From Kingella potus (GTDB lineage Bacteria > Pseudomonadota > Gammaproteobacteria > Burkholderiales > Neisseriaceae): DNA of 64,000 nt. Each line of letters begins with the position of its first letter. Position 1 is the stretch's first letter. Shown piece by piece: positions 17,195-28,479 of this stretch. Location: assembly GCF_900451175.1 (NCBI RefSeq), contig NZ_UGJJ01000001.1, positions 372,001 through 436,000 of the forward strand, in the 5' to 3' direction. Under the pieces are notes generated by a model that had not been told where the DNA came from, ran no database searches, and saw only the letters and a program-made list of their open reading frames with translations. A program made the position numbers and the translations under genes.

Positions 17195-18277
17195 ATGAAC
17201 GCCGAACAAGAACGCCGGCTTCTGCCGCACCGCAACGCCATCGACGAAATCGATGCCGCCGTATTGAAACTGTTAAACGAACGCGCCGTCCACGCCCGCG
17301 CCATCGGCCAGCTCAAAGGCACCGGCGTGGTCTACCGCCCCGAACGCGAAGCGCAGGTACTGCGCCGGATTAAGGAAATGAACGCCGGCCCGCTGTCCGA
17401 CGAAGGCGTGGCGCGGCTTTTCCGCGAAGTGATGAGCGAATGCCTCGCGGTGGAACGCCCGCTCACCATCGCCTACCTCGGCCCCGAAGGCACTTTTACC
17501 CAGCAGGCCGCAGTCAAACACTTCGGCCACGCCGCCGACACCGCCGCCTGCGCCACCGTAGACGAATGTATGCGCCGCGTCGAAGCCGATCAGGCCGACT
17601 ACGCCGTCGTCCCCGTGGAAAACTCCACCGAAGGATCGGTCGGGCGTACGCTCGACCTGCTGGTTTCCTCGCCGCTCAAAGCCTGCGGCGAAGTCGTGCT
17701 GCGCATCCACCACCAGCTCCTGCGCCGCTGCGAAGGCCTCGAAGGCGCGGAAAAAGTGTATGCCCACGCACAGGCTCTGGCACAGTGCCACGACTGGCTG
17801 AACAAAAACCTGCCCGCCGGCATCGCCCGCATCCCCGTGTCCAGCAACGCCGAAGCCGCCCGCCTCGCTGCCGGAGACGATACCGCGCTGGCCGTTGCCG
17901 GCACGGCCGCCGCCGAACGCTACGCCCTCACCGTCCTCGCCCGCAATATCGAAGACGAACCCGACAACACCACCCGTTTCCTCGTATTGGGCAAACAGGA
18001 CACCGCCCCCAGCGGCCGCGACAAAACCTCGCTGCTGTTTTCCATCCCCAACCGCGCCGGAGCCGCCGCCGCCCTGCTCTCCCCCTTCGGCGCAGCGGGT
18101 ATTTCGATGACCAAATTCGAAAGCCGTCCCAGCAAAACCGGCCTGTGGGAATACGTTTTCTTCATCGACATCGAAGGCCACCGCAGCGATGCCCCCGTCC
18201 GTGCCCTGCTGGACAAATTTGCCGCCGACAATGTTTTTGTCAAAACCATAGGCTCGTATCCCGCCGCCGTCCTGTAA
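17195..18277 (+). CDS. pheA: Bifunctional chorismate mutase/prephenate dehydratase (P-protein)
   Basis: Converts chorismate to prephenate and then phenylpyruvate in phenylalanine synthesis. The start at 17195 (MNAEQERRLLPHR) gives 360 residues. The AroQ-type mutase domain covers residues ~1-90 (IDEIDAAVLKLLNERA). The dehydratase domain follows (IAYLGPEGTFTQQA, PVENSTEGSVGRTLDLL, NTTRFLVLG with the catalytic Thr). A C-terminal ACT domain (TSLLFSIPNRAGAAA, MTKFESRPSK, YVFFIDIEGH) gives feedback inhibition by phenylalanine. It begins a cluster with the LOG-family and epimerase-like genes, which overlap or lie very close. Confidence 0.96.
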   Translation: MNAEQERRLLPHRNAIDEIDAAVLKLLNERAVHARAIGQLKGTGVVYRPEREAQVLRRIKEMNAGPLSDEGVARLFREVMSECLAVERPLTIAYLGPEGTFTQQAAVKHFGHAADTAACATVDECMRRVEADQADYAVVPVENSTEGSVGRTLDLLVSSPLKACGEVVLRIHHQLLRRCEGLEGAEKVYAHAQALAQCHDWLNKNLPAGIARIPVSSNAEAARLAAGDDTALAVAGTAAAERYALTVLARNIEDEPDNTTRFLVLGKQDTAPSGRDKTSLLFSIPNRAGAAAALLSPFGAAGISMTKFESRPSKTGLWEYVFFIDIEGHRSDAPVRALLDKFAADNVFVKTIGSYPAAVL

Positions 18278-18294
18278 GCACCCCCTGCAAAGCC

Positions 18295-18948
18295 ATGAAC
18301 GAAATGAACAACATCGCCGTCTACTGCGGCTCGAACTACGGACAAAACCCCGCCTGCTTCCACGCCGCCCGCGAGCTGGGCGCACTGATTGCCCAACGCG
18401 GCTCGCGCCTGATTTACGGCGGCGGCCGCATCGGCCTGATGGGCGCCACCGCCGATGCCGTGCTGCAACACGGCGGCAGCGTAACAGGCGTGATACCCAC
18501 CTTTCTCGTCGAAAAAGAAATGGCGCATCCCGGCCTGACCGAACTCATCCAAACAGCCGACATGGCCGCGCGCAAAAGCAAAATGATCGCCCTCTCCGAC
18601 GCATTTGTCGCCCTCTCCGGCGGCATCGGCACTTTTGAAGAACTGTTTGAAGTCCTCTCCCTCTCCCAGCTGCGGCTGCACCGCAAACCCGTCGGCATCG
18701 TCAATACCGGCGGCTTCTACGATCCCCTGCTCGCCCTGTTGGAACGTACCGCCGCCGAAGGCTACATGCCGCAGGCCAATCTCGGCCTGCTGTGTGTTGC
18801 CGACACCCCCGCCGACCTCCTCGAAAAAATGGCCGCATGGCAGCCGCAGCAGGCGCAAAACGTACAAAAATGGACACAGCCCGCATGGCTGGCGGCAGAA
18901 ATGCAGAGGCCGTCTGAAAACGCCGCAGCCGGAGTGCCGCAGCCGTGA
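18295..18948 (+). CDS. LOG-family protein (TIGR00730 Rossmann fold)
   Basis: The 217-residue product begins MNEMNNIAVYCGSNYG and shows the LOG signature: GGGRIGLMG, KSKMIALSDAFVALSGGIGTFEEL. The usual PGGxGTxxE motif has Ser in place of Pro (SGGIGTFEE), with the catalytic Glu kept. Family members hydrolyse nucleoside 5'-monophosphates to base and ribose phosphate. The C-terminus reads RPSEN, encoded by an AG-DUS at about 18908, so the uptake sequence has been absorbed into the coding region. It lies 17 bases after pheA and its stop overlaps the GTG start of the next gene. Confidence 0.88.
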   Translation: MNEMNNIAVYCGSNYGQNPACFHAARELGALIAQRGSRLIYGGGRIGLMGATADAVLQHGGSVTGVIPTFLVEKEMAHPGLTELIQTADMAARKSKMIALSDAFVALSGGIGTFEELFEVLSLSQLRLHRKPVGIVNTGGFYDPLLALLERTAAEGYMPQANLGLLCVADTPADLLEKMAAWQPQQAQNVQKWTQPAWLAAEMQRPSENAAAGVPQP

Positions 18949-19742
18949 ACGCGCCCGCATCCTGCGCCATCCTCGGCCTCGGCTACCTCGGCCGCCCCCT
19001 GGCCGAAACCCTCTGGCAGCACGGCAGCCGCGTGGCGGCATGGAAAAAACACCTGACATCCGACGACACCGCCCTGCCGCTCGCCCTGACCTGCGGCGAT
19101 TTGGCCGATGCCCTGCACAACGGTTTGCAAGCGGCCTTTGCCCATTGGCAGGACATCCGCACTTGGATCTGCCTGCTTCCTCCGTCCGCCTTCAAGCACG
19201 CGCCCGACACCTACCTTGCAGCCGTATCCGCCTGGGCGGATGCCGCCGCCGCATACGGCGCAAACCACCTCATCTTCGCTTCGAGCATCAGCGTTTTCGG
19301 CCAAAGCACGGGCGTATGCGACGAACACACCTCCCCCGATCCACGCAGCCCGAACGCCCGCCTTCTCCTGACTGCCGAAGCCGCCGTCTCCGCCGCAGCC
19401 GTTCCCCACACCGACATCCTCCGCCTCGGCGGCCTCTACTGCGCCGAACGCCATCCCCTGTTTTCCATCCTCGCCAAAAAAAGCCGCCCGTATGCCGCCG
19501 AACCGGCCAATATGCTCCACCGCAGCCGCGCCGTGTCCGCCCTTTTTCAGACGGCCTGCACCCCCGACGGACACCGCCTGCGCCACCTCGTCGAAACCCC
19601 GCACCCCTCCAAGCAGCAGTTTTACACCGCCCAAGCCGCCCTGCTCGGCCTCTCCGTTCCCGCGTTTGCAGCAGGCGGAAACCGCCGCACCGTCAAAACC
19701 CTGTATCCGGAATTTTCTGATATATTGACCGTATACCAATAA
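18945..19742 (+). CDS. NAD(P)-binding epimerase-like protein
   Basis: A 265-residue protein starting with GTG that overlaps the previous stop (GTGA), which indicates coupling. The N-terminus AILGLGYLGRPLAETL is a glycine-rich dinucleotide-binding loop of the YeeZ/SDR-a type, and FASSISVFGQSTG corresponds to the SDR active-site strand. The usual YxxxK is not clear, so catalytic activity is uncertain. An internal inverted DUS is translated near residue 200 (ALFQTAC). Substrate unknown. Confidence 0.75.
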   Translation: MNAPASCAILGLGYLGRPLAETLWQHGSRVAAWKKHLTSDDTALPLALTCGDLADALHNGLQAAFAHWQDIRTWICLLPPSAFKHAPDTYLAAVSAWADAAAAYGANHLIFASSISVFGQSTGVCDEHTSPDPRSPNARLLLTAEAAVSAAAVPHTDILRLGGLYCAERHPLFSILAKKSRPYAAEPANMLHRSRAVSALFQTACTPDGHRLRHLVETPHPSKQQFYTAQAALLGLSVPAFAAGGNRRTVKTLYPEFSDILTVYQ

Positions 19743-19748
19743 CAATAC

Positions 19749-19780
19749 AGGCCGTCTGAACAGGTTTTCAGACGGCCTTT
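19749..19780. terminator. Inverted AG-DUS hairpin after the pheA cluster
   Basis: Two facing uptake sequences lie within 10 bases of the epimerase-like stop and end in a T run. Confidence 0.75.
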
Positions 19781-19790
19781 GAAAGCCGCC

Positions 19791-20321
19791 ATGCCCGCAC
19801 TTGCCCTACTCAACAGCCTCATCCGCCTCAGCCCCGACATCCGGCATACACTCGCAGGCTACAACGGCATCACCCTCGCCGTTTCCGCCGCCGGTTTCAC
19901 ACTCAAAGGCCGCTGCACCGCCGCCGGCCTGCTCCGCGCCACCAACCGCCCTGCCGACACCGCCATTACCCTGCACGGGAGCGCGTGGCAGAAAATCCTC
20001 GCCGGACATCCGCCCGCCGCCGGCGACATCGCCATAAACGGCGACACCGCCATCGGCCTGTACCTGCTTGCCGCCCTATCCGGACTCTCCGCCGCACCCG
20101 CCCTGCGCGAAGCCGCCGCCAAAGCCGCTTCCTGCCTGCAAACCTTAGCCCTCCGCCCCCCGTCCCAAGCCCCCGTCTCCCGCGCGGACTTTGACGAACT
20201 GTCCGCACAAGCCGCCCGTCTGCACGCCGACCTCGCCAGGCTGCGCAGCGAAAACGCCGCCCTACGCCGCGATCTCGAACACCTCCACGCCCGTTTGGAC
20301 AAATTCGACCGCGACTGGTAA
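19791..20321 (+). CDS. UbiJ-like SCP2-domain protein (ubiquinone biosynthesis accessory factor)
   Basis: The product is 176 residues from the ATG at 19791; a TTG four codons earlier lies inside the terminator hairpin. The first roughly 110 residues look like an SCP2 lipid-binding domain (GITLAVSAAGFTLKG, ITLHGSAWQKILAG, DIAINGDTAIGLYLLAAL). The end is a charged coiled coil (SAQAARLHADLARLRSENAALRRD). That two-part plan matches UbiJ, which helps assemble the Ubi complex. UbiC is also encoded in this window, but no ubiE or ubiB is adjacent, so the call rests on domain pattern only. Confidence 0.6.
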   Translation: MPALALLNSLIRLSPDIRHTLAGYNGITLAVSAAGFTLKGRCTAAGLLRATNRPADTAITLHGSAWQKILAGHPPAAGDIAINGDTAIGLYLLAALSGLSAAPALREAAAKAASCLQTLALRPPSQAPVSRADFDELSAQAARLHADLARLRSENAALRRDLEHLHARLDKFDRDW

Positions 20322-20774
20322 TCCGCACCGAAGGCTGTCGGCATCCGGCTTTTGCGGCAGAGCGGCAGAGCGGCGAAGCGGAAACGGCAAACGGAAAAAC
20401 GGCCTGGTGCTTGGTAAGTCAGGGTGTATCGCCCCAAATCGACACACGCGGCTCAGGGTTTTCCCGCACAACAAAACCACGTGCCCCGCTTGGGGCGGTA
20501 CATCCTTCCTGCCGTGCAAACAAGGGGATGGATATTTTCGTGCTGCTTCACTATCAAATGGTCAAAACACCCTGAATACAAAGGCCGTCTGAAAACCGTA
20601 TTGCGGGTTTTCAGACGGCCTTTCGTTTCTTGTTCAGCACACGCCCGCCGCAATAAGGGAAACGCGTGCTGCCCAAAACAGCACATCCTGCCTGTGGCAA
20701 TAAAAAGGCCGTCTGAAAACCGTATTGCGGTTTTCAGACGGCCTTTGTTTACGACGGAAAGCCGTTTGGCGCGT
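20322..20774. repeat. Intergenic stretch with two DUS hairpins
   Basis: No gene is seen. Inverted AG-DUS hairpins are at about 20581-20624 and 20704-20746, both with the same loop sequence, so the second is a duplicate of the first. The latter lies about 30 bases beyond the maeB stop and serves as its terminator. Partial REP-like CGACACACG sequence precedes them. Confidence 0.65.
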
Positions 20775-23054
<2,280 letters not shown>

Positions 23055-23248
23055 ACTGTTTTCTCCTGAAAGGTAGGGGGATGGGCCGCCCGGGAATCAT
23101 GCTGCGGAAAGCCGCAGCGGGCTTTCGGATACCGGAGCTGCGTTTTCAGACGGCCTGTGAAGATTTGCAAAGGCGGATTCTAACACGCGGCAGCAGGGGC
23201 GGGTTTGGGAAATTGCCCCGTATTGCGGCCTGCCGCGCGGCATTCGCA

Positions 23249-23282
23249 GAGGCCGTCTGAAAACGGTTTTCAGACGGCCTCG
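23249..23282. terminator. Inverted AG-DUS terminator of purM
   Basis: The uptake-sequence hairpin lies directly beyond the purM stop on the minus strand. Confidence 0.8.
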
Positions 23283-23287
23283 AAGGT

Positions 23288-24322
23288 TCAGCCCACTTGC
23301 GTTTGATGCTCGCCGCCTTGGCGTTCGCGGATAACGCCCAGGCGGTAAACCGTTTCGCCTTGTTCGGTTAAAAACGCGGCCAGCGCGTCGGCATCTTCGG
23401 CGGCCGCTACCAGCACCATGCCGATGCCGCAGTTAAACGTGCGGTACATTTCCTGCTCTTGGACATTGCCCGCTTTTTGCAGCCAGCGGAACAGCTTGGG
23501 AATTTCCCACGCCGATGCGTTAATTTGGGCGACGGTGTTGTCCGGCAGGATGCGCGGTACGTTTTCGGTGATGCCGCCGCCGGTGATGTGCGCCATGCCT
23601 TTGACGGTGAATTGTTTGAGCGCGGCCAGAACCGGTTTGACATACAGGCGCGTGGGAGCGATTACGGCTTCGCGCAGGGTTTTGCCATTGTCAAATTCCG
23701 CGTCCAAATCGGGTGCGTCGCGCTCGATGATTTTGCGGATGAGCGAGTAGCCGTTGGAGTGCGCGCCGTTGGAGGCCAAGCCGAGTACCGCGTCGCCTGC
23801 TTTGATGCTGCGGCCGTTAATCACGCGGTCTTTTTCAACCACGCCCACGGCAAAGCCGGCCAAATCGTATTCGCCTTCGGGATACATGCCGGGCATTTCG
23901 GCGGTTTCGCCGCCGATGAGGGCGCAGCCGGATTCTTCGCAGCCTTGCGCGATGCCTTTAATCACGTCGGTGGCGCGTGCCACATCGAGTTTGCCGCAGG
24001 CGAAATAATCTAGGAAAAACAAAGGCTCTGCACCTTGAACCAAAATATCGTTCACGCTCATGGCGACAAGGTCGATGCCGACGGTGTCGTGTTTGTCCCA
24101 ATCGAAGGCGAGTTTGAGTTTGGTGCCTACGCCGTCGGTGCCGCTCACGAGTACGGGGTTTTGGTATTTTTTGCCGATTTCGACCAGTGCGCCGAAGCCG
24201 CCCAAATCTCCCAGCACTTCGGGACGCATGGTGCGTTTGGCAAAGGGTTTGATGTTTTCGACCAGGCGGTCGCCCGCGTCGATGTCCACGCCTGCGTCGC
24301 GGTAGCTGAGGGATTCGCTCAT
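23288..24322 (-). CDS. purM: Phosphoribosylformylglycinamidine cyclo-ligase (AIR synthetase)
   Basis: Converts FGAM to AIR, the step after PurL. The 344 residues are the standard length. Motifs: SLSYRDAGVDIDAGD at the N-terminus, GGFGALVE, SGTDGVGTKLKLAF (ATP and magnesium binding), GGETAEMPGMY and HITGGGITENVPR. The gene is divergent from the PerM-family gene, with a DUS hairpin between the two starts at about 24407. Confidence 0.97.
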   Translation of the reverse strand: MSESLSYRDAGVDIDAGDRLVENIKPFAKRTMRPEVLGDLGGFGALVEIGKKYQNPVLVSGTDGVGTKLKLAFDWDKHDTVGIDLVAMSVNDILVQGAEPLFFLDYFACGKLDVARATDVIKGIAQGCEESGCALIGGETAEMPGMYPEGEYDLAGFAVGVVEKDRVINGRSIKAGDAVLGLASNGAHSNGYSLIRKIIERDAPDLDAEFDNGKTLREAVIAPTRLYVKPVLAALKQFTVKGMAHITGGGITENVPRILPDNTVAQINASAWEIPKLFRWLQKAGNVQEQEMYRTFNCGIGMVLVAAAEDADALAAFLTEQGETVYRLGVIRERQGGEHQTQVG

Positions 24323-24406
24323 ATTTTCGTGCTTTCAAATGGAAGGGTTGGCAATGCTTGCAAAAACGGGGCGCATTTTACCCGAACTTGCGCCCGCCGT
24401 GGCTTT

Positions 24407-24437
24407 GAGGCCGTCTGAAACGTTTTCAGACGGCCTT
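24407..24437. repeat. Inverted AG-DUS in the purM/perM divergent region
   Basis: A perfect uptake-sequence palindrome lies between two divergent genes, where it cannot act as a simple terminator of either. It probably serves DNA uptake or limits readthrough. Confidence 0.6.
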
Positions 24438-24509
24438 CCGGCTGTGCGGCGCAAGCCCCGCCGTGTTATGCTTCGCGCCTTTACCGACCCGCTCCAATAC
24501 ACATTTTTT

Positions 24510-25580
24510 ATGTATACCAAGAAAAAACGCGGCCTCTCGCCGTGGATTAGCTGCACGGCGTTTTTCCTTGCCTTGGGCGCACTTGTCCTCGCCCTGCGCG
24601 ACATTCTGATGCCGTTTATCGTGGCCGCCGTGCTGGCCTATATCCTCAATCCGCTGGTGGAAAAGCTGCGCGACAAAGGCGTGCCGCGCGGCGCGGCTTC
24701 GATGATGGTGATGATGTTTGCGCTGCTGGTGCTGCTCGCCCTGCTGCTGATTCTCGTGCCGATGCTGCTGACCCAGTTCGGCAACCTGACCAACCGCCTG
24801 CCGCAGCTTATCAATTTCGCACAAAACAAAGCCCTTCCCTGGCTGCACGCCCATTTCGGCGGCAGCCTGCCGCTGAACAAAGAAGCCGCCGCCCACTGGC
24901 TGCAAAACCACAGCGGCGCATTGCAGCAGGCCGCCTCGCGAATCGCCCCCGCCGTTGTGGAACAAGGCGGCGCGCTGGCGGCGGGCGTGGGCAATTTCAT
25001 CATGCTGCCGCTTTTGCTCTATTACTTCCTTTTCGACTGGCAGCACTGGGCGCACGGCATCCGCGCCCTGATTCCGCGCCGCTTTATCGATACCTACACC
25101 CGCATCAGCCGCGAAATGGACGATGTATTGGGCGAATTTTTGCGCGGGCAGCTTATGGTGATGCTGATTATGGGGCTGGTGTACGGCACCGGCCTGATGC
25201 TCACCGGCCTCGATTCCGGTTTTGCCATCGGCATGATTGCCGGCATTCTCGTATTCGTCCCCTATCTGGGCGCGTTTACCGGCCTGCTGCTGGCCACAAT
25301 CGCCGCCCTGCTGCAATTTGACACATGGCACGGGCTGGCTGCCGTATGGGCGGTGTTTGCCGTGGGACAGTTTCTCGAAAGTTTCTTCATCACACCCAAA
25401 ATCGTCGGCGACCGCATCGGCCTTTCGCCCTTTTGGGTCATTTTCTCGCTGATGGCTTTCGGCCAGCTCATGGGCTTTGTCGGCATGCTGGTCGGCCTGC
25501 CGCTGGCCGCCGTCTGCCTCGTCCTCCTGCGCGAAGGCTCGCAGGCCTACTTCGCCAGCCGTTTCTACCGCCACAGATAG
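24510..25580 (+). CDS. AI-2E/PerM family permease
   Basis: A 356-residue integral membrane protein. The start at 24510 (MYTKKKRGLSPW) is preferred over 24339, which would place the DUS palindrome in the coding region. Hydrophobic segments include TAFFLALGALVLAL, FIVAAVLAYIL, MMVMMFALLVLLALLLILVP, NFIMLPLLLYYFLF, MLIMGLVYGTGLML and the long C-terminal FSLMAFGQLMGFVGMLVGLP. The PxxG and DxxLxxFxRGQ signatures of the UPF0118 family are present (DDVLGEFLRGQL). Substrate is unknown. ubiC starts two bases after its stop. Confidence 0.88.
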   Translation: MYTKKKRGLSPWISCTAFFLALGALVLALRDILMPFIVAAVLAYILNPLVEKLRDKGVPRGAASMMVMMFALLVLLALLLILVPMLLTQFGNLTNRLPQLINFAQNKALPWLHAHFGGSLPLNKEAAAHWLQNHSGALQQAASRIAPAVVEQGGALAAGVGNFIMLPLLLYYFLFDWQHWAHGIRALIPRRFIDTYTRISREMDDVLGEFLRGQLMVMLIMGLVYGTGLMLTGLDSGFAIGMIAGILVFVPYLGAFTGLLLATIAALLQFDTWHGLAAVWAVFAVGQFLESFFITPKIVGDRIGLSPFWVIFSLMAFGQLMGFVGMLVGLPLAAVCLVLLREGSQAYFASRFYRHR

Positions 25581-25581
25581 C

Positions 25582-26100
25582 ATGAACACCCCGCCCCTTA
25601 TCTGGCAAAACACCCTGCCGCAGCCGTTCGGGCCGTCCGAACACCCCGCCCTCGCCCGCATCGCCGCCGCCGAATCGCTCACCGCCGCCCTGCGCGCCCT
25701 GCCCCACCGTTTTAGCGTAAACCTGCTGCATTCGGGAACAGGCGAAGCAGGGCCGCTGCTTGCCGACGGTTTCCCCCAAATGCCGCAAAAGCCCTTCTGC
25801 CGCGACGTATACCTCTGCCTCGACGGCACACCCGTCGTTTGGGCGCGCAGCCAATGCCGCCCCGAATCCGCCTTCTGGCGCAACACCCTCGACTGCGGCA
25901 CCCGCCCACTCGGCGAAATCCTCTTCGGCGGCATAGCCGGCCTCAGCCGCAGCCCCCTGCAATACGCCCTGCCCCGCCCCGGCCTCCTGCCGCAGGCATC
26001 CCAAGCCCTGCTGGTGCGCCGCTCCTTTTTCACACACCAAGGCGAAAGCCTCGGCCTGGCCGAATGCTTCCTGCCCGCACTTGCCGGCTTCCTCCGATAG
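25582..26100 (+). CDS. ubiC: Chorismate--pyruvate lyase
   Basis: Makes 4-hydroxybenzoate from chorismate, the first committed step of ubiquinone synthesis. The 172-residue product aligns along its length with E. coli UbiC: CRDVYLCLDGTPVVWARS (substrate Arg), TRPLGEILFGG, LLVRRSFFTHQGESL and the catalytic Glu in LAECFLPAL. It starts right after the PerM-family stop and is almost certainly cotranscribed with it. Confidence 0.85.
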   Translation: MNTPPLIWQNTLPQPFGPSEHPALARIAAAESLTAALRALPHRFSVNLLHSGTGEAGPLLADGFPQMPQKPFCRDVYLCLDGTPVVWARSQCRPESAFWRNTLDCGTRPLGEILFGGIAGLSRSPLQYALPRPGLLPQASQALLVRRSFFTHQGESLGLAECFLPALAGFLR

Positions 26101-26221
26101 CGGGCAACAGGCCGTCTGAAAATGCGGGCATAACGCAATTGCCGTTCGGAAAAGCAAATAAAGACAGGCCGGCCGCAAGCTCCGTTTTCAGACGGCCTCA
26201 AACCACAACGGAAACAACACC

Positions 26222-27004
26222 ATGGACAAGCTCACCCTCGCCCTGATTACCAAAAACGAAGCCGCCAACCTCGCCGCCTGCCTCGACAGCGCGAAGCCCC
26301 TAGCCTGCCCCGTCGTCATCATCGACTCCGGCAGCAGCGACGACACCGCCGCCGTTGCCGCCCGCTACGGCGCACAGTTTCACACCTTTCCCGACTGGCC
26401 CGGCTTCGGCGCACAGCGCAACCGCGCCCATACCTATATCCGTACCGGCTGGGTGCTGTGGCTCGATGCCGACGAACGCCTTACCCCCGAACTGTGCCGC
26501 AGCATTGCCGAAGCCGTATCCGCCACCCCCGCCGACGGCCAAACCGCCTTCGCCTTCAACCGTCTGAGCAACACCTTCGGCGCATTCATCCGCCACGGCG
26601 GCTGGTATCCCGACTGGGTAGTCCGCCTCTACCCCCCCGCTCATGCAAAATACAGCGACGACCTCATCCACGAAAAAGTGCTGCTGCCGGCAGGCTGCCG
26701 CACCGGAAAGCTGCAAGGCGACTGCCTGCACTACACCTATGCCACCCTCGGCCAATTCCTGAACAAGCAAAACCATTACAGCACCATCTGGGCGGAGCAG
26801 CGTCTGCGCCAAGGCAAACGCGCCGGCCTTGCCGCCGCCTTCCTGCACGGTGCCTCCGCCTTTGTCAGAATGTATTTCCTCAAAGCCGGCTTTCTCGACG
26901 GCCGCCACGGCCTGCTGCTCGCCGCCCTCTCCGCCCAATCGGCCTTCAACAAATACGCCGCCCTGTGGCTCGCAGGCAAAACCCCTCCCCGCCAAAACGG
27001 ATAA
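26222..27004 (+). CDS. Family 2 glycosyltransferase, WaaE/LgtF-like
   Basis: A 260-residue GT-A enzyme, likely adding a hexose to the lipooligosaccharide core on the inner membrane. It opens MDKLTLALITKNEAANLAACLDS, with the nucleotide-sugar site VIIDSGSSDDT and the metal-binding LWLDADERLT. KYSDDLIHEKVLLP and LQGDCLHYTYATL follow the WaaE pattern. A run of seven C at 26632-26638 is inside the coding frame (codons for YPPA), in frame at present. The acceptor is unknown. Confidence 0.85.
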   Translation: MDKLTLALITKNEAANLAACLDSAKPLACPVVIIDSGSSDDTAAVAARYGAQFHTFPDWPGFGAQRNRAHTYIRTGWVLWLDADERLTPELCRSIAEAVSATPADGQTAFAFNRLSNTFGAFIRHGGWYPDWVVRLYPPAHAKYSDDLIHEKVLLPAGCRTGKLQGDCLHYTYATLGQFLNKQNHYSTIWAEQRLRQGKRAGLAAAFLHGASAFVRMYFLKAGFLDGRHGLLLAALSAQSAFNKYAALWLAGKTPPRQNG

Positions 27005-27033
27005 GCAAAACACCAAACGCGCCTGTTGCCGAG

Positions 27034-27084
27034 AGGCCGTCTGAAAACGGGTTTTCGGCAAAAACAGCGTTTTCAGACGGCCTC
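27034..27084. terminator. Inverted AG-DUS terminator after the glycosyltransferase
   Basis: Two facing uptake sequences with a long loop lie 30 bases after the stop. Confidence 0.7.
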
Positions 27085-27221
27085 TTAACAAAATATTCCC
27101 GCAGCGGCGGCCGACAGCTTCCTGACAGCCCTTTGATTTGCCCGCAGTATCCGGTGAGGCTTTTTATCCGTATACTTTATTTGCATTGCATCATGATTTT
27201 TTCAGAAGGGCTTATCGGCTT

Positions 27222-27347
27222 ATGAATGATTTGAAAAAAGACAAGAAACTGTTTCTGCATCATCTCATACCGATATTGCCGCCATATTGCGGCCTCTATT
27301 GTTTTGTTTTTCTTGTTTTTGTTTTTTTGATTCAGGCAAATTCATAA
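27222..27347 (+). CDS. Possible 41-residue small membrane protein
   Basis: A short frame MNDLKKDKKLFLHHLIPILP with a hydrophobic end (CFVFLVFVFLIQANS) lies in an AT-richer intergenic stretch before the asparaginase gene. AGAAGGG lies about 15 bases upstream. The charged-then-hydrophobic pattern is protein-like, but length and lack of known relatives leave it uncertain. Confidence 0.25.
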   Translation: MNDLKKDKKLFLHHLIPILPPYCGLYCFVFLVFVFLIQANS

Positions 27348-27429
27348 ATCTCTTTGGAAAATATGAACCTGCCGCTTTCGCATACCGTCCCAACCGTCTG
27401 AAAACAAACGGATAAGCCCCCCCCTTATT

Positions 27430-28479
27430 ATGAAAAAACGCATTTTCGTCCTATACACCGGCGGCACCATCGGCATGGTGCAAAGCCCGGACGGCCTTCG
27501 CCCCGATGCCGCCCTGCTCGATACCGCACTTGCGCCGTTTTCACAAATACCGTCCCCGCACGGATCCGACATAAGCGGCCTTTCTTTCGATATGCACACC
27601 TGCACGCCGCTAATCGACTCATCAGCCCTTTCCCTGCAAAACTGGCACGAATGGCTCGAGCTGCTGGCGGAAAAAATTCCGCGCTACGACGGCGTGCTGC
27701 TGCTGCACGGCACAGACACGCTGGCCTACACCGCAGCCCTGCTTGCCCTCGCCCTGCGCGGTTTGGACAAACCCCTCGTCCTTACCGGCTCGCAACGCCC
27801 GTTTGCGGCAAAAAACAGCGACGCACCGCGCAATCTCGCTACCTCCGCCGCCGCCCTCGTCCTCGGCCTGCCGCAGGCCGCAATCGCTTTCAACGGCAAA
27901 CTTTTCCCCGCAATCGGCAGCAGCAAATGCAGCACCGAAAGCGACGACGGTTTCGCCAACCCGCATTTCGGCACACTCGGCGAATGGCGGCCGCAACAGG
28001 GCTGGCAGAATGTCAAAAAGCCGTCTGAATACACGGACGGAACCGTTTCAGACGGCCTTTCAGACGGCCTGCGGATACTGAACGTCAATCCCCGCGCCGA
28101 AGTGCTCTGCCTGACGCTGATTCCCGGATATGCGGTACGCGAAGCCGCCGACACCCTCCGCCGCACCCGCGCACCCGCCGTCATTATGCAAAGCTACGGC
28201 CACGGCAACACTCCAGACGATGCCGGATTTATCGAAGCCGTCCGCAGCTATACCGCACGCGGCGGCCTGCTGCTCAATATCAGCCAAGTGCCGCACGGCC
28301 ATGCCGCCGCCGTATACGCCCAGGGCGGTGCGCTGCGTCAGGCAGGCGCAATCTGCGGCGGCCGCTGCAATCTCGAAGCCGCCACCGCACTGATGACGCT
28401 GGCCGCATCAGGCGGCTGGAATCAGAAACGTGTGGAAGAAGAACTGGCCGCCGCGCATCTGGCAGAAAGCAGGCTATAA
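27430..28479 (+). CDS. Type I/II L-asparaginase
   Basis: Hydrolyses asparagine to aspartate and ammonia. The 349-residue product has both catalytic threonine motifs, LYTGGTIGMVQ at the N-terminus and LLHGTDTLAYTA, plus SQRPFAAKNSDAPRN. There is no signal peptide, so it fits the cytoplasmic type I. Around residues 197-213 an insertion (PSEYTDGTVSDGLSDGL) is encoded by one forward and two reverse uptake sequences at 28020-28072. A run of eight C (27417-27424) lies just upstream of the ATG where a ribosome-binding site would be. Confidence 0.9.
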   Translation: MKKRIFVLYTGGTIGMVQSPDGLRPDAALLDTALAPFSQIPSPHGSDISGLSFDMHTCTPLIDSSALSLQNWHEWLELLAEKIPRYDGVLLLHGTDTLAYTAALLALALRGLDKPLVLTGSQRPFAAKNSDAPRNLATSAAALVLGLPQAAIAFNGKLFPAIGSSKCSTESDDGFANPHFGTLGEWRPQQGWQNVKKPSEYTDGTVSDGLSDGLRILNVNPRAEVLCLTLIPGYAVREAADTLRRTRAPAVIMQSYGHGNTPDDAGFIEAVRSYTARGGLLLNISQVPHGHAAAVYAQGGALRQAGAICGGRCNLEAATALMTLAASGGWNQKRVEEELAAAHLAESRL

